Below are positions 1 to 10,349 of a DNA stretch of 64,000 nt, piece after piece. Source of the stretch: Echria macrotheca. Taxonomy: Eukaryota > Ascomycota > Sordariomycetes > Sordariales > Schizotheciaceae. A model generated the notes under the pieces. That model was not told the origin of the DNA. It ran no database searches and worked only from the letters and a program-made list of their open reading frames with translations. How positions within the stretch are numbered: position 1 is the first letter of the stretch; each line of letters starts with the position of its first letter. Location of the stretch: the NCBI GenBank assembly GCA_030411725.1, contig MU839827.1, positions 3,479,027-3,543,026 of the forward strand, given 5' to 3'. The position numbers and the translations under genes are program-made.

Positions 1-1121
1 CGATAGAATGTGTCATGCTTGCTCTAGAAATTCCATGCTTACCCGCCTGCGGGATATCCGCTGAACCGCCACCTTCTAATGATCGTATCGCGACTTTCCT
101 CCAGAGAACATGGTTATCAGGAAGGCCGGTCTTGCTAAACAAGAACCGACTCCAAGCTACCTCTAATGGCGACTCTTTCCACAGTCCACCGATACCCTTC
201 CCTTACAGGCACCCTGGTGCCAATGGCATGTCTAGAGCAGGTGTCTGGGCTGAGTTGAAGGCGGGCATCCGAAGATGTCTCCCACCAGACTAATAATGCT
301 GGCACCTTCCTTGAATGTGCCCGTGTACGGCCCCTCCACGGACTGAGATTTCGGGCCAGGAATCATGCGACGAGATCGGAGATCTCAGGCGGGATCAGGT
401 AGCTAGGTGGACACAGAATACACCCATCAAGGCCCCTAGGTCCCACCTCATGACCGACTTCAAATTTCTCCTCTTCTTGGGACGGAAGTTGCTATCGTGC
501 CTAGAGTGTAGACAGTGTCCAGCCGCCCGTTTGTGACCAACTATCTAACCTCGCGCCTTCCTCTTCCTCTGGGAAGAGTCACCTAGCCCGCCTCTGATGG
601 CACTTTGATTTCCGCTGCGGGACCTTTTCTTCAGCTCGACTGGGTGTCAAACTTGTTCTCTCAGTAGCGACTGCCTTCCCTCAAGTTCTCACTCCTTCCT
701 GGTCCTGCGTGTCTTCGTCCCGACTCTCGGCCCTACCCAGTCACTCCCTCCTGGACCTCGACCCCGAAGCTGCCTTCTGCCATTGGTCCACCCCGTGTAA
801 ATTTCGTCCAGGTACTTCCATAAAATCTGCCCCCCCAACCTTCCACCAACTTTGATCTTCACAACTCTCTCTCTCTCCCTCTCTCTCGTCAAGGTTCTTT
901 CCCACGCGGTTGCCTTGTCTGCTCTTTATCTGCGCCATATTTGTTCGATCCCATTTCCGCTCATCTACCACGATCACCTTGTTCCCTCTCAAAGGCTTCT
1001 ACTTCTGTAATACCGAAATCTCGGCCAATCTCCCGCCGACCACATTCTACCAGCTGACACCCTCACCTTCCGACCGACCATTGAGAATCATCCATCCTCA
1101 CGAGGCGCGATACTTGTCATC
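1..1121. other. Upstream region and CT-rich leader of the Pumilio gene
   Basis: No gene is supported here. The short open frames have no recognisable protein character. From about 640 onward the + strand becomes pyrimidine-rich, with a CT run near 864-890. This is typical of a fungal promoter or 5' leader for the + strand gene starting at 1122. Confidence 0.5.
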
Positions 1122-3822
1122 ATGTCGCCAACCATCTCGACTGGTTCCCCAGCTGACCGCCGAGGCTCCTCCAACAACAGCTTCTCGTCGCGTGAGAACC
1201 CCACGGGCTCTGATGAGCTCTCATCTGTAAGTCGCCGACTGTTTCTTTCTGAATGCCCTCGCCGAACAAGCGCGGTCTGTGCCTTTCACCTACTAAAGTG
1301 TTTTCGAAAAATCAATTCTCCCACTTTCCTGCTTTCCTTCCTCCACCACTTTTTTATCCCCCATATTCTTTATGGTGGCATTTTCAGTTATCTAAACAGC
1401 ATATCCTAGGAGTCTGTCACTGTCTCGTCTCTGAAGAAGTCTGTTGCTGCGCTCGCGACTTCGAAGCTGGCCAACCAGAGCTACTCTAAGGTAGAAACTC
1501 CAGTCTCCGGGCAAGAAAGTTGGCTAATCATGACAGAAGCTGAAGCTCAATCACGACTCTTCGTTCTCGAGCGACTCATACCCGATGGACAAGCTCTACG
1601 CGAAGCTCTCTGAGCAGCAAGCCGCCGTCCAGCAGCAGAAGGAGGCGCAGAAGCTGTCGGCTAAGGACAACCCGCTTCTCCATACCACTCTCGAGCCTGT
1701 GTCGCTGGCCAGCCCACTTCCTATCACCCCCGCGGCCGAGATGATGCCTACCACTGCGCCCACTACTAGATCGGCTAGCCTTGCCCCGGGCGGCAGCTCT
1801 TCTGGCTCTACCGATGAGCTTCTCCGTCTCAAGCTTGAGCTCGCCCAGGCTCAGAATAAGATCTCACGTTTGGACCAAGAGCTGGCACATACTCGCATCA
1901 AGGAAAGTGGCCGCGTCACTCCCTTTGACTCCGAGGTCGACTTCCCTCCTCCCATGAAGATGAAGGCGACAGTTTCCCCCGTGGCACCTCGCATGATGAC
2001 TGTGGCCGGCCCGGCACTCAACTTGCCCATCAAGCCCACGTTCTCCCGCGAGCAGGCCTGGATGATGCAGGAGGACGCCAAGTCCGATGCTGAGGACAAT
2101 CTGTCGGCCGGGGGCCTCAACCGTGGTCGTGGCCTTTGGAACGCGACCAAGCCTGTCTACGGTAATCCGTTCCCCCAGCTCCCATCCTCGGTGGCGGACG
2201 AGTTCCGGGCTGCTTCGTGGGCCAACAATCGCACCGTTAGCCAGCCGGTCTATGACGGCGCATTTGGCCAGAACACGGATGGCTTCCGCGTTGACCGACT
2301 TCCTATGGATCACGACATTATTCGCCCTGTTGGACGTCGTGGAAACCGCTACGACAACCGTTTCGTCTCGGCGAACTTTGGCACCGCCTACAACGCGGGT
2401 CTTTCTCAGTTTGACGCGTCCCCCGCCTATTCTGGTGGACCTTCTAACATGTCCAGCGGTATGGGAATGAGCATGTATCCTCCTTTCCAGCCGGGCGTGC
2501 CCAGTCTCTCGCCACACGCGACTGAGTTCACCTCTGGAGGTATTCCTTGGAAGACTGAGGTAAGTCCCTCTCTGAATTTTCTCAGGCAGTCTGCTAACCA
2601 TGGAATCCAGACGATTACACCCGAGGGTCAGACGTTCCTCCCTGCGACCGAGCCTCTCAACTACCGTCGCCTGCTTGACCGCAATGTTACCTGCGACTGG
2701 AAGTACATTGTGGACAAGATTGTATGCAACAATGACCAGCAGGCGTCGATTTTTCTGCAGCAGAAGCTCAAGGTTGGAACACCGGAGCAAAAGTATGACA
2801 TTGTCGAGGCAATCGTTGCCCAGGCCTATCCTCTGATGGTCAACCGCTTTGGCAACTTTTTGGTTCAGCGCTGCTTCGAGCACGGCACTCCCGAGCAGGT
2901 GATCAAGATCGCCGATGCCATCCGTGGCAACACGCTCAACCTGTCGATGGACCCCTTTGGTTGCCATGTCGTCCAGAAGGCCTTCGACTCTGTCCCAGAG
3001 GACTACAAGGCCATTATGGTTCACGAGCTGCTTCGCCGCATCCCTGAGACTGTTATTCACAGATACGCTTGTCACGTCTGGCAGAAGCTTTTTGAACTCC
3101 GATGGACCGAATCGCCCCCTCAGATCATGAAGTACGTCAACGACGCCCTCCGCGGCATGTGGCACGAGGTGGCCCTGGGCGAGACGGGCAGCCTGGTGGT
3201 TCAGAACATCTTTGAGAACTGCTTGGAGGAAGACAAGGTTAGTTTTTCTTTTCCCCGCCCTGAAAAAAGACATACATGCTAACAAACTGCGCAGCGCCCC
3301 TGCATCGAGGAGGTCCTCGCCAACATTGACATCGTCGCTCATGGACAGTTCGGCAACTGGTGCATCCAGCACATTTGCGAGCACGGCGCCCCTGCTGACC
3401 GCAGCCGGGCTATTGACCACGTCATCCGCTTTGCTGCCGAGTACAGCATGGACCAGTTTGCCTCCAAGGTGGTCGAGAAGTGTCTGAAGATTAGTGGGCC
3501 GGAGTTCCTTACTCGCTACCTCGACCGCGTCTGCGAGGGCCGCGTCGACCGTCCTCGCATCCCGCTCATCGACATTGCCAGCGACCAGTATGGCAACTAC
3601 CTCATCCAATACATTCTGACCCACGCCTCGCCCCAGCACCGCGAGATCGTCGCAGCCCACATCCGCAAGCACATGGTCTCGCTCCGCGGTTCCAAGTTTG
3701 GCTCTCGTGTCGGCATGCTCTGCACCAACCACGCTGTCGCGACTCGTCCCGGCCCCGGTGCTGGCCCTGCGATGAGCACTCGTATGGGTCCTGGCCCTCG
3801 CTATGGTGCTACATACCGTTGA
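1122..3822 (+). CDS. Pumilio (PUF) family RNA-binding protein
   Basis: The CDS is join(1122..1226, 1410..1490, 1537..2559, 2611..3237, 3295..3822), 787 aa. All four introns have GT-AG ends, and the three shorter ones have CTAA-type branch sites. The N-terminal ~400 residues are Ser/Pro-rich and disordered, with a short helical stretch around residues 130-165. The C-terminal half (about 425-750) carries PUF repeats with recognisable cores: FGNFLVQRCFEHG, DPFGCHVVQKAF, YACHVWQKLF, TGSLVVQNIFE, FGNWCIQHICEHG, FASKVVEKCL and YGNYLIQYIL. PUF proteins bind 3' UTR elements and control mRNA decay or translation in the cytoplasm. The Trp in CHVWQK is unusual for a base-contacting helix. The subfamily (Puf3, Mpt5 or Jsn1-like) cannot be fixed by eye; no RRM is visible. 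The start was chosen because it opens the first spliceable in-frame exon. Confidence 0.9.
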
Positions 3823-4907
3823 GTCGGATGTAGAGGACTCTCTCGAATTGGAGGCCAACAACACCAAGTTTGGCATGTGTCGAATTTTCTTGGCCTCCCC
3901 CTGCAAGATGTCACTGTTAGATTTTATTCCCCCCGCTTTCTTCTCACCGTAAACATTTTCGGCGATCGGTTTCTCACCAACGAGAGCTCACCAAGACCAT
4001 ATTGAGACTCGTCTTTACGAACATCTCCGCCAGCAGCTAATTCCACAAATCACACGTCATCCACGTCATCCTACGCTCGTGAGGCTACTGCCCAATCGAG
4101 TGCTTTGGACACATTATGTTTACGGATTTTGCAATATCGAAATGTGTGGTTGCCGTTTGGGCACCCTGCAGCTGTGGAGGAAGGGAGGCGGCAACATGTT
4201 GTTCTTGTCCGGATCTACTCGGGGGGACAATGAACCCAAGACACCACCTTTCATCACACATGGCGGGTTGTGCTCAGCGAGCCACTCGACACCACCCCTA
4301 ATATATGCTGTGCGGAATTCATTCTTGGTGTGTGTGTGTGAGAGAAACCTGGTCTCTTGCTGGGACTCATCGCGCTGTTAGAGACGGTCAGCAGAAAAAG
4401 GGGAGGATTGGTGGATGTTTGTTCGACACTTAAGCTTTTTGTGCTTTTTTTTTTCTCATGCTGCTTTGAAGAAATAGTGATAGAGACAGAGAGAGAGACA
4501 TGGGGGGTCAGAAGATGCAAGGCCTGAAAGGATTGGTATTAAACCTGGCCCTGGGCATGTACCAGAGATAGCTATGGTCCATACTCACTCTTTTAATGTC
4601 CGCCAACAACAACAGAGTGTTAGCCTCGGGAGCCAAGGACTCAAGTTGTGTTTTTTTTTGTAACAGTAGTTTGTTTCATGTGGTGTGAATGTCAAAGAAA
4701 ACAGTGCTTAGAACCATGGGGTTTGTGGTGATGTTTGACTTGTGATGAAATCCGACAGGATCTCATGGGTCCTGGTCTGTGAATTTGATCTCAATTCCAG
4801 GTTGGAGTTGACTGGGTAAGAACTATGAGCTACAACCACAATACATTGCCCCCATCCTTCCAGCTTGTGAGAGCAACCTTTCTTAATAGGGACTAAACGA
4901 AAAATAA
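3823..4907. other. Convergent 3' intergenic region
   Basis: This lies between the ends of the Pumilio (+) and SelO (-) genes. It holds short GT and GA runs (about 4327-4340 and 4484-4498) and T-rich stretches suited to 3' UTRs. No gene is seen. Confidence 0.5.
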
Positions 4908-7013
4908 CTACGAGCTACAACTACACTGCATCGCCCGATCTTTCCTAGGCATATCGCTCGTCCACCTGACCTCCTCCTCCCTATCGCCCTTGTACGCCGT
5001 CCCCTCATCAAACGTCCTTCCATCCCAACTATCCTCAAACGGGTGCAGGGCCATGTGCATCACCCGCCTCAGAACATCCCGCTCTCCATCCTTCTCCACA
5101 CGTCTGATCAGCTCGTCGAGGATCCAGCCGCGCGGGACAAAGTTGGGATTCACCCGCTTCATGGCGGCCATGCGTTCTGCGTCGCTTGCTTCCGAGACGG
5201 CACCACCCCCACTCCCTCCATCCCCTTCAGAGCCAGATGAGTTGCTCCCGCCGCTGCTTCCCCAGTCGGCCAGGGTCCCCCGGTCGCTGACGACGCGGTC
5301 GCGGTAGAGAGCGAGCCAGTCGGCTACGCGCTGGCGGCCCTCGGGCTCCGGGACTGGTGCGGAGATTCCGTCGGCGTAGAAGAATGTCGCGGCGCGCTCG
5401 AGCCGGTCCGCGTCGGTGGCGAGGGAGGAGATGGGTATCGCGGACAGGCGGCGGAAGAAGAGGTGGTAGTCGAGCTCGAGGGCCTCGAGGGTGTCGAGGA
5501 GCGGGGTGAAGAGAGCGTCAAAGTCCGTGGGACGCTGGGTGCGGAGGCCGAGGCGGGATGTCATGAGGCGTTTGTACGTGGCCATGAAGACGGACTTGTA
5601 CTCGTCTGCGGCGAGACCGATAAGTGTCTCGGCGCGGGAGATGAGGGGTTCGGCGTCGGCTTCCGTGGGGACGCCCTTTTCGACGAAGATGGGGTCGTCT
5701 ACGCCGGCGCCGGCGCCGAGGAGCTCGCCTAGGGCCTCGGCGAGGCGGACGAGGTTCCACCAGATGATGGTCGGCTGGTTGCGATATGAGTAGCGCAGGA
5801 AGTGGTCGTCGTGGTTGGGCGTGTAGGCTGGGTCGAAGTTGTCCATGAACGCAAAAGGGCCAAAGTCGATCGACAGGCCGAGGATCGACGTGTTGTCGGT
5901 GTTGAGCACGCCGTTCATGAATCCGTAGGCCTGCCAGTGTGCGACTGTCGCTGCGTTGCGGCGTACGATTTCGCGGTACAGCCGGGCGAACCGGTTCTCC
6001 TCCGATCCTGGTGGGCCTTGGACCTCATCGGCTGGCACACCGCGGGCCGGCTCAGGGGTGTCATCGGGTTTGGTAGGGTCATCCAGACGGGCGGGCAGCT
6101 TGTCCCAGCCGCCATATACGTCCTCGGCAACATAGGTAGCCAGACGGCGGAGGAGCTTCCGGTCGCCTCGCGCACGAAGCAGGTCAAACGTGCCAAAGCG
6201 CAGCCAGCTCTGGGCGAACCGCACGACGATGGCACCAGGCTCAATAGTCTCACGGCGCACGCGGCTGTGGGGGAGCAGGCTGAGAGCAAGAGCACGAGTG
6301 CTAGGGATACCGAGGGCGTGCAGCGCCTCGCTGACGACGAACTCGCGGATGCTGCTGCGCAGGACGGCCTTGCCGTCGGCGAAGCGGCTGTAGGGTGTTA
6401 GGCCGGCGCCCTTGAGCTGGACCTCGTAGCGGGTGCCGGAGCGCGGGTTGGTCGCCTCAAACAGGCTGATGGCCCGGCCATCGCCGAGCTGGCCGGCCCA
6501 ATCCCCAAACTGATAACCGCCGTAGCACTGCGCCCAGGGGTATCCGGGCCCTGAGAGCGTCTCCTCGTCCCAGCCGTGAATCTTGTTGCCGACCGCCGTC
6601 TGCCTGAACTCCTCCGTCTCTGCCTCGGACTGGGCCAGCCCAAGATCGCGCATGGCCGCCGGCGACACGGCGAGGAGCTCGGGGTCCTTCTGCTTCTCGG
6701 GGCGGACCCAGGTGAAGAGGGCGCCGCGGACCTGGCGCGGGCCGATCTGGTCTCGCGGCGTCTTGTGGCTGTCAGCGGGGGTGGGATACAGCGAGTCCGG
6801 GGGTAGCGAGGCCGTGAAGCGCCATGATTTCGGCAGCTCACTCAGCGTGCAGTCCTCATCATGCGGCGCTGTCCCGTTGCCAGCAGCAGCCATGGCGGGC
6901 GACATATTTGTCGAAAACGAGGCAAAGGGAAACTGGTGGTATGGCTGGATGGCAACGACAGGTCGTAGACGTTGGGCTAGAGCTAGACACCGAGCCGCTG
7001 GCGGGAAGCGCAT
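4908..7013 (-). CDS. fmp40: Protein adenylyltransferase SelO, mitochondrial (Fmp40 type)
   Basis: This is a single 701-aa exon. SelO proteins are pseudokinase-fold enzymes that transfer AMP from ATP to hydroxyl residues of proteins, in mitochondria and bacteria. The first ~37 residues are Arg/Ala/Phe-rich without acidic residues, as expected of a mitochondrial presequence. Family signatures are clear: WAQCYGGYQFGDWAGQLGDGR, then QLKGAGLTPYSRFADGKAVL with the following RSSIREF (nucleotide-binding lobe), NTDNTSILGLSIDFGPFAFM (catalytic and metal-binding region), and VNPNFVPRGWILDELI near the C terminus. The protein ends in Cys-Ser-Cys-Ser-Ser. Animal SELENOO carries selenocysteine in this tail; here it is plain Cys, as in yeast. 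A Gly/Ser-rich insert of about 25 residues lies near residue 600. The gene is divergent from the neighbouring reductase gene. Confidence 0.95.
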   Translation of the reverse strand: MRFPPAARCLALAQRLRPVVAIQPYHQFPFASFSTNMSPAMAAAGNGTAPHDEDCTLSELPKSWRFTASLPPDSLYPTPADSHKTPRDQIGPRQVRGALFTWVRPEKQKDPELLAVSPAAMRDLGLAQSEAETEEFRQTAVGNKIHGWDEETLSGPGYPWAQCYGGYQFGDWAGQLGDGRAISLFEATNPRSGTRYEVQLKGAGLTPYSRFADGKAVLRSSIREFVVSEALHALGIPSTRALALSLLPHSRVRRETIEPGAIVVRFAQSWLRFGTFDLLRARGDRKLLRRLATYVAEDVYGGWDKLPARLDDPTKPDDTPEPARGVPADEVQGPPGSEENRFARLYREIVRRNAATVAHWQAYGFMNGVLNTDNTSILGLSIDFGPFAFMDNFDPAYTPNHDDHFLRYSYRNQPTIIWWNLVRLAEALGELLGAGAGVDDPIFVEKGVPTEADAEPLISRAETLIGLAADEYKSVFMATYKRLMTSRLGLRTQRPTDFDALFTPLLDTLEALELDYHLFFRRLSAIPISSLATDADRLERAATFFYADGISAPVPEPEGRQRVADWLALYRDRVVSDRGTLADWGSSGGSNSSGSEGDGGSGGGAVSEASDAERMAAMKRVNPNFVPRGWILDELIRRVEKDGERDVLRRVMHMALHPFEDSWDGRTFDEGTAYKGDREEEVRWTSDMPRKDRAMQCSCSS

Positions 7014-7977
7014 ACCAAACCAATATGGCGGGGTATGCTCGATGTGTTGAGATGCAGGCTATGTGTAAAAGCACAGGTGCGGAAGTATAGGTACTCTAGA
7101 AAGAAAATAGGATCAGGACCAGACTGGAAACTCCAACACGCCTGCTACTACCATTTTGCCCCGGATTGATGAATACTAGGCGTGGCGAGTTATCGGAGGA
7201 CTAGCAACGGCGATAAAGACGAAGGAAAAGGACGTTGAACGTCATCGAAGCGAACACTAAAATGGCACCCTGTCTATCTCGCTCGACCTCCTGATTGGTT
7301 CAGGGCTGTTATGTCCGGTTGAATACCTAATCCCCGATCCACCGAAGGTCATGACCCTTCCTTCGATCTCACTCACCCTCAACACCAGACCGTAGTGTAG
7401 AATGCTGCGATGCTTAGGTAACGAATAAATTGAACAAATACCCAACCTACGAATACAGGCATATTCCCGGATTGAGCTGAAACACGCTCTAAACGGTCAG
7501 GTAGTCTGAATTCCCACGCTGCATGGCGTCATAGTCGTGCTCAATGACGCCCCGCCATCTCCAGCTCTCCCGTGGTTGCTTGAGGTATTGCGGGGTCATC
7601 GCGACGCCCTTGAGGGGGGGCGTTTGGCGAGCTTTGTCGACAGAAGAGAAAATAAAACGGGGAAGAAAAAACCGCTATGCATAAGTACCAAACCCGCTAA
7701 GAGCGGCAGAACTCGTGTCGCTCGCAAGTCTTGCAGCGTGCCAAACGTGATTACTCTAGTTATCTCCGTGGTCGGGGAGCGGGCTGGGAACCACATATAA
7801 AGAACTCCGCTCAGAGACACACACCAAGAATCTGGTTTCTTAATGTTCTCAAGGCTGTACCAAGTAAGAGGAAAAGCCTCGAGTTTCTGCTCCCACGCCA
7901 TTCTTATCCCTTGTCCGCGTCCTCGTGTCGTGAAAATTGCTTACTCCTCCTATAAGTTAGCTTACACAAGAAGAAAC
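7014..7977. other. Divergent promoter region (SelO / reductase)
   Basis: This is the spacer between the two starts. No gene is supported. A TATA-like element near 7796 faces the + strand gene. Confidence 0.5.
7796..7802 (+). promoter_or_regulatory. TATA-like element upstream of aldo-keto reductase
   Basis: TATAAAG lies about 180 nt before the reductase ATG at 7978. The spacing is plausible for a TATA box with a moderate 5' UTR, but the start of transcription is unknown. Confidence 0.35.
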
Positions 7978-8938
7978 ATGTCATCCTCATCCAACCCTAT
8001 CCCCAACCTCAAACTCAGCGACGGTCATGAAATCCCGCTTGTCAGTTGTCCCTCTCCAACACGCCCCGGAAAACAAAACGGGGACTAACAAGACGTAGAT
8101 TGGCTATGGCCTCGGCACCGCCAATTTCAAAGGAAGAGGCTCGACCGAGTTCTCCGAGAAGATTGTGAACGACACACTGACGGCCCTGCGGCTGGGCTTC
8201 TACCACCTCGACGGCGCCGAGGCCTACAACAACGAACCCGAGTTGGGCGCCGCCATCGCCCGCTCCGGCATCCCGCGCGAGAAGCTCTACGTGACCACCA
8301 AGACATCGGTCCTGGAAGGCGACTCGATCGAGACGGCCTTCTCGCGCTCGCTCGAGAAGCTCGGCCTCGACTACGTCGATCTGTACCTGATCCACCACCC
8401 TTTCTTCGCCAAGTCCCCGGCCGACCTCGTCGCCAAGTGGGCCGAGATGGAGGCCATCAAGGACTCGGGCCGGGCCCGCTCCATCGGCGTGTCCAACTAC
8501 CTGGTCGAGCACCTCGAGCCGATCCTGGCGAGCCCCGGGCTGAAACACCCGCCTGCCGCCAACCAGATCGAGTACCACCCCTATCTCCAGCATGGTGACC
8601 TCGTCAAGTGGCACAAGGAGCACGGCATCGCGCTCGAAGCGTATGGTCCCCTGACGGCCATCACCAAGGCTTCCGGCGGCCCTGTGGATGCCGTCTATGA
8701 GCGACTCGCTAGCAAGTACGGGGTGACGACGAGTGATATTGGTCTGAGATGGTGTTTGGATCAAGACATTGTGGCGCTGACGACGAGCGGGAACGAGCAG
8801 CGGCTGCGCGGCTATCTCCAGTCTCTGCCATCGTTCAAGCTGACGCCCCAGGACATTGACGAGATATCCGAGGCTGGGAAGGAGAAGCATTATAGGGGTT
8901 TCTGGACGAATCGTTTCGCTGCTGATGATCATCGTTAG
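7978..8938 (+). CDS. Aldo-keto reductase family protein
   Basis: The CDS is join(7978..8040, 8099..8938), 300 aa. The 58-nt intron has a GTCAGT donor, an ACTAAC branch site and a TAG acceptor. The protein is an (alpha/beta)8 NAD(P)H-dependent carbonyl reductase. The catalytic tetrad is visible as D59 and Y64 (in HLDGAEAYNNE), K89 (in VTTKTS) and H120 (in YLIHHPF). The cofactor side is supported by SIGVSN and by the C-terminal segment with LTTSGNEQRL. The length is normal for cytosolic fungal AKRs. The substrate cannot be predicted; xylose or glycerol dehydrogenase-type and xenobiotic carbonyl reductases share this frame. The stop is only 77 nt from the convergent stop of the XRCC4-like gene. 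Confidence 0.93.
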
Positions 8939-9015
8939 ACATGGATGAATTGGCTTGAATTCTTAGGACGGCGATCCGAAGCCTAACAGTGTCCCTACAC
9001 AGCCGATACCAGAAA

Positions 9016-10349
9016 TCACAATTCATCATCTGATTCTGTTTCGCTCCCTTTTGGTGGATGCTGCTCGTGTCTCCTTACTGCCGCTCTGGCAGGCGAACTT
9101 GAAGGCGGATTTGGTGTTGCCCGCTTCGGATGCATAGTTAGCGCCTCTTTGCCCTTTCCCTTTGCAGTGGCTGGAGATTTCCTCTGGTAACTAGTAACTG
9201 CGGGTAAGGCCTGGTCATCTTCATCGGCCTCACTATCCGTCTCCGTGTCGTCCTGGACCGGCGTTTGCTTGCCTGCGTCCAAATCCGAATCTTCCTTCTC
9301 GGATGGCGGCAAGGATGCCGGTCCGGCTTCTTTCTTGTCGACATCCATCTTCTCGAAGGCGTCATCTGATTCCTCACTTGATTCCGGCTCACGTGTCTTG
9401 CGCTTCGCCGCCCGAGACGGTTTAGGCACGCGTACTGGACTGGGTGCCCTTGCCGCTTGGACGGCAGCCAGCCTGCTGGGATCAACGCGAGCCGTGCTGA
9501 GAAGACGCTGCTGCTCGCGGATCTTGACCTTTTTCTCGTTGAGCAGGGCACAGAACTTTTCAACCATCTCGTCCTCCCTGGACTTCTTAGCCTTGGTCAG
9601 CTCGTCCAGCTGATCCCTGAGCTCCTTTACGCGGGACTCAAGGTCTTCCACCTTGGCCGTCTGGGCTACCACATCCTCCGCGAGCTTTTCTCGCTCCAGG
9701 AGGGCAGCACCGCACCAGTCAAACAGCTGGATCCCCTCATTGGCCTTGTAGGTCAACGTGATAGTGCCGAGACGTTGCTTGGTTAGAAATATCAGTCATG
9801 TGCTATAATTTCGCGCGTATAAGGGCTATAAAATACTTACATTGATACCGGCAACACGCCTCCGGATGGTAATGGTAATCGATTTGCGCAGATGGGCCTC
9901 GGCCCCCGCCTCGATGCCCTCGACGGGCTCGCCCCCGAGCAGGACGAACTTGAGGATCTTCTCCCACTCATCCGGAGAACACGGGCTGCTGCTCACTCTA
10001 AGTTCGCCGATGTGGTCCTGGCGGACTTTGGTCCAAAGTTAGCTGCTTCCGTGCCTCTTTCTAGAAAAACCCATATGATGAGATGCGCATCAGACGGCCC
10101 GGAGATAGATGCAGGTCAGGTTCTCATGGGATGGACGGTGACGCGGGGTCCAGCGGGTATCCAACAGGCTGGAAAAGGGCAGGGAAACTCACGTTTGACC
10201 ACGTATGGCTCCTCGCCCTCGGTGGCGACAAACTTCAGGTTCAGCGGCTTGGAGCCCGAGGAACTGACCTCGCCGAGGATGAAGGCTCCTTCTTCCTCGG
10301 TGGTGTCCGTGCGGGGGATGCGAATGATGTGAGAGTTGGCGGCTGCCAT
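9016..10349 (-). CDS. XRCC4: XRCC4-like DNA double-strand break repair protein
   Basis: The CDS is complement(join(9016..9777, 9841..10025, 10193..10349)), 367 aa. XRCC4 (Lif1 in budding yeast) is the scaffold that holds DNA ligase IV during non-homologous end joining in the nucleus. Three features fit. There is a beta-rich N-terminal head (about residues 1-115). A long heptad-rich helix follows (about 130-210), containing EKFCALLNEKKVKIREQQRLL, which matches the conserved LNEKKxKIR segment of XRCC4 stalks. The C-terminal tail is disordered, rich in Ser/Asp/Glu with basic patches (for example PSRAAKRK), and suited to phosphorylation and nuclear import. Intron phases agree (exon 1 leaves 1 nt, exon 2 restores the frame). 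The ATG at 10349 is preceded by a purine-rich context. The family call rests mainly on the LNEKK segment and the head-stalk-tail layout. Confidence 0.85.

Noticed and set aside
1864..3906. 680-codon open frame on the minus strand across the Pumilio gene
   Set aside because: It is antisense to five well-spliced exons with a clear PUF domain. Its composition (Arg/His/Val-rich) is the usual mirror of a GC-biased coding strand.
5802..6401. 199-codon + strand frame inside SelO
   Set aside because: Shadow of the SelO coding strand; no domain and no promoter context.
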